Below, in pieces: positions 63,341 to 64,000 of a stretch of DNA of 64,000 nt. The DNA lies in the NCBI GenBank assembly GCA_003222975.1, contig QHXN01000019.1, positions 1 to 64,000 on the forward strand, given 5' to 3'. The stretch is from Acidobacteriota bacterium (GTDB lineage Bacteria > Acidobacteriota > Blastocatellia > Pyrinomonadales > Pyrinomonadaceae). Made by a program: the position numbers and the translations under genes. Position 1 is the stretch's first letter. Every line of letters starts with the position of its first letter. The notes below the pieces were generated by a model, which was not told where the DNA came from, did not search any database, and worked only from the letters and a program-made list of their open reading frames with translations.

Positions 63341-64000
63341 TTATTTCAGGCGCTGGTCGAACCAGTCGGCGGCGCGTCGGAGTATGTCGCGGCGGTGCTC
63401 GGTCTGCGAGACGGCGTGGCCTTCCCCGGCGTAGATGACGAGCTGCGTCTCCACGCCTAAAGTTTTCAGCGCGTGCCAGAACTCGTAGGACTGCGGGGCC
63501 GGGCACTCGGCGTCGCGGTCGCCGACCATGACGAGCGTGGGCGTCCGGGCGTTCTTGATGAAGTTGATGGGCGCGCTCTTCGCATAGACCGCCGGGTCGT
63601 CATAGACGGACGCGCCGAAGTAGGGAATCATCCACTGGTCAATCTGGTTCTCGCCGTAGTAGCTCTGCCAGTTCGCAATGCCGGCTCCGGCGATGGCCGC
63701 GCGGAAGCGGTTCGTCTGCGTCACAGTCCACATCGTCATGAACCCGCCGTAGCTCCAGCCGGTGATTCCCATCCGGTCGGCGTCCACGGGCGCGACCTTC
63801 AGCGCCTCGTCCACGCCGCGCATGATGTCCCGGAGGTCGCCGTGGCCGAAGTCTTTGACGTTGGCACGCGTGAAGTCTTCGCCCTGGCCGTAGCTGCCGC
63901 GCGGGTTCGGGAAGAAGAGGAAGTAGCCGTCCGTTGCGAGCGAGAGCGGCAGGCCGAGGCCGCTCCCCCAGCGCGGCATCATCTGCGAGGCCGGCCCGCC
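63341..64000 (-). CDS. S9-family prolyl oligopeptidase, 5' truncated
   Basis: The C-terminal catalytic domain of an alpha/beta-hydrolase peptidase; the frame is open to the window end, so the beta-propeller N-terminal part is missing. The HGGPASQ-like approach GGPASQ is at the very edge. The nucleophile is in GWSYGG, the Asp in VGDRDAECP and the His in GEGHAV. DPAVYAKSAPINFIKNARTPTL before the Asp is typical of the acylaminoacyl-/dipeptidyl-peptidase subgroup. The gene ends 15 nt from the downstream DUF5715 gene, in the same direction. Periplasmic location cannot be tested, because the N-terminus is absent. Confidence 0.9.
   Translation of the reverse strand, partial: GGPASQMMPRWGSGLGLPLSLATDGYFLFFPNPRGSYGQGEDFTRANVKDFGHGDLRDIMRGVDEALKVAPVDADRMGITGWSYGGFMTMWTVTQTNRFRAAIAGAGIANWQSYYGENQIDQWMIPYFGASVYDDPAVYAKSAPINFIKNARTPTLVMVGDRDAECPAPQSYEFWHALKTLGVETQLVIYAGEGHAVSQTEHRRDILRRAADWFDQRLK

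Overview
The window is GC-rich bacterial chromosome, densely coded on both strands. The best guess for its source is Acidobacteriota, probably the Blastocatellia/Pyrinomonas side. Reasons: two very large TonB-dependent receptors with an N-terminal carboxypeptidase-regulatory-like domain, several TPR proteins with signal peptides, many intergenic hairpins, and coding style. This is inference from protein style, since no rRNA or tRNA gene was found. No insertion sequence or CRISPR array was seen.

Layout. 1-1454: a nucleotidyltransferase-fold protein and its partner, a TPR protein and a HicBA toxin-antitoxin pair. 1479-3599: a fused alpha/beta 2-oxoacid dehydrogenase E1. 3705-4310: a gene interrupted by an amber codon. 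4487-4717: a tandem array of 21-bp palindromes. 4965-12082: a secreted protein, an HtrA-type protease with TPRs, an active/inactive pair of M16 peptidases and an amidohydrolase. 12157-15440 (minus): sulfate ABC transporter with a single permease. 15708-16190: a rhodanese lipoprotein whose conserved second cysteine is an in-frame TGA followed at once by a bSECIS-like hairpin, a good selenoprotein candidate. 16422-24111: amino-acid permease, Rieske oxygenase plus GcvT-like protein, and two tandem FAD oxidoreductases. 24232-28783: HigBA, CstA, and an SfiI-like restriction-modification pair with a frameshifted nuclease. 29021-35094: proton pyrophosphatase, BioY, a DUF1570-type peptidase and YjbQ. 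35157-41970 (minus): a complete cobalamin operon (riboswitch, terminator, TonB receptor, DUF5522, BtuF, BtuD, BtuC, PduO-type adenosyltransferase). 42228-64000: secreted proteins, TonB receptors, DUF72, DUF2231, SDR, an H1-like protein, a DmpA-type peptidase, DUF4337, DUF5715 and a truncated S9 peptidase.

The most unusual large-scale feature is a set of sixteen long intergenic inverted repeats. Their arms are themselves tandem copies of 7-nt words (8-nt in one family). At least eight sequence families share this architecture. Eleven of the sixteen lie within about 3 nt of, or include, a stop codon, and several supply the C-terminal or N-terminal residues of real genes. They look like bidirectional terminators built by, or colonised by, a heptamer-repeat process.

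Functionally, the clearest units are the B12 uptake and adenosylation operon under riboswitch control, the sulfate importer, the Rieske/GcvT pair (probable N-demethylation feeding one-carbon units to tetrahydrofolate), and three small conflict modules (HicBA, HigBA, SfiI-like R-M).
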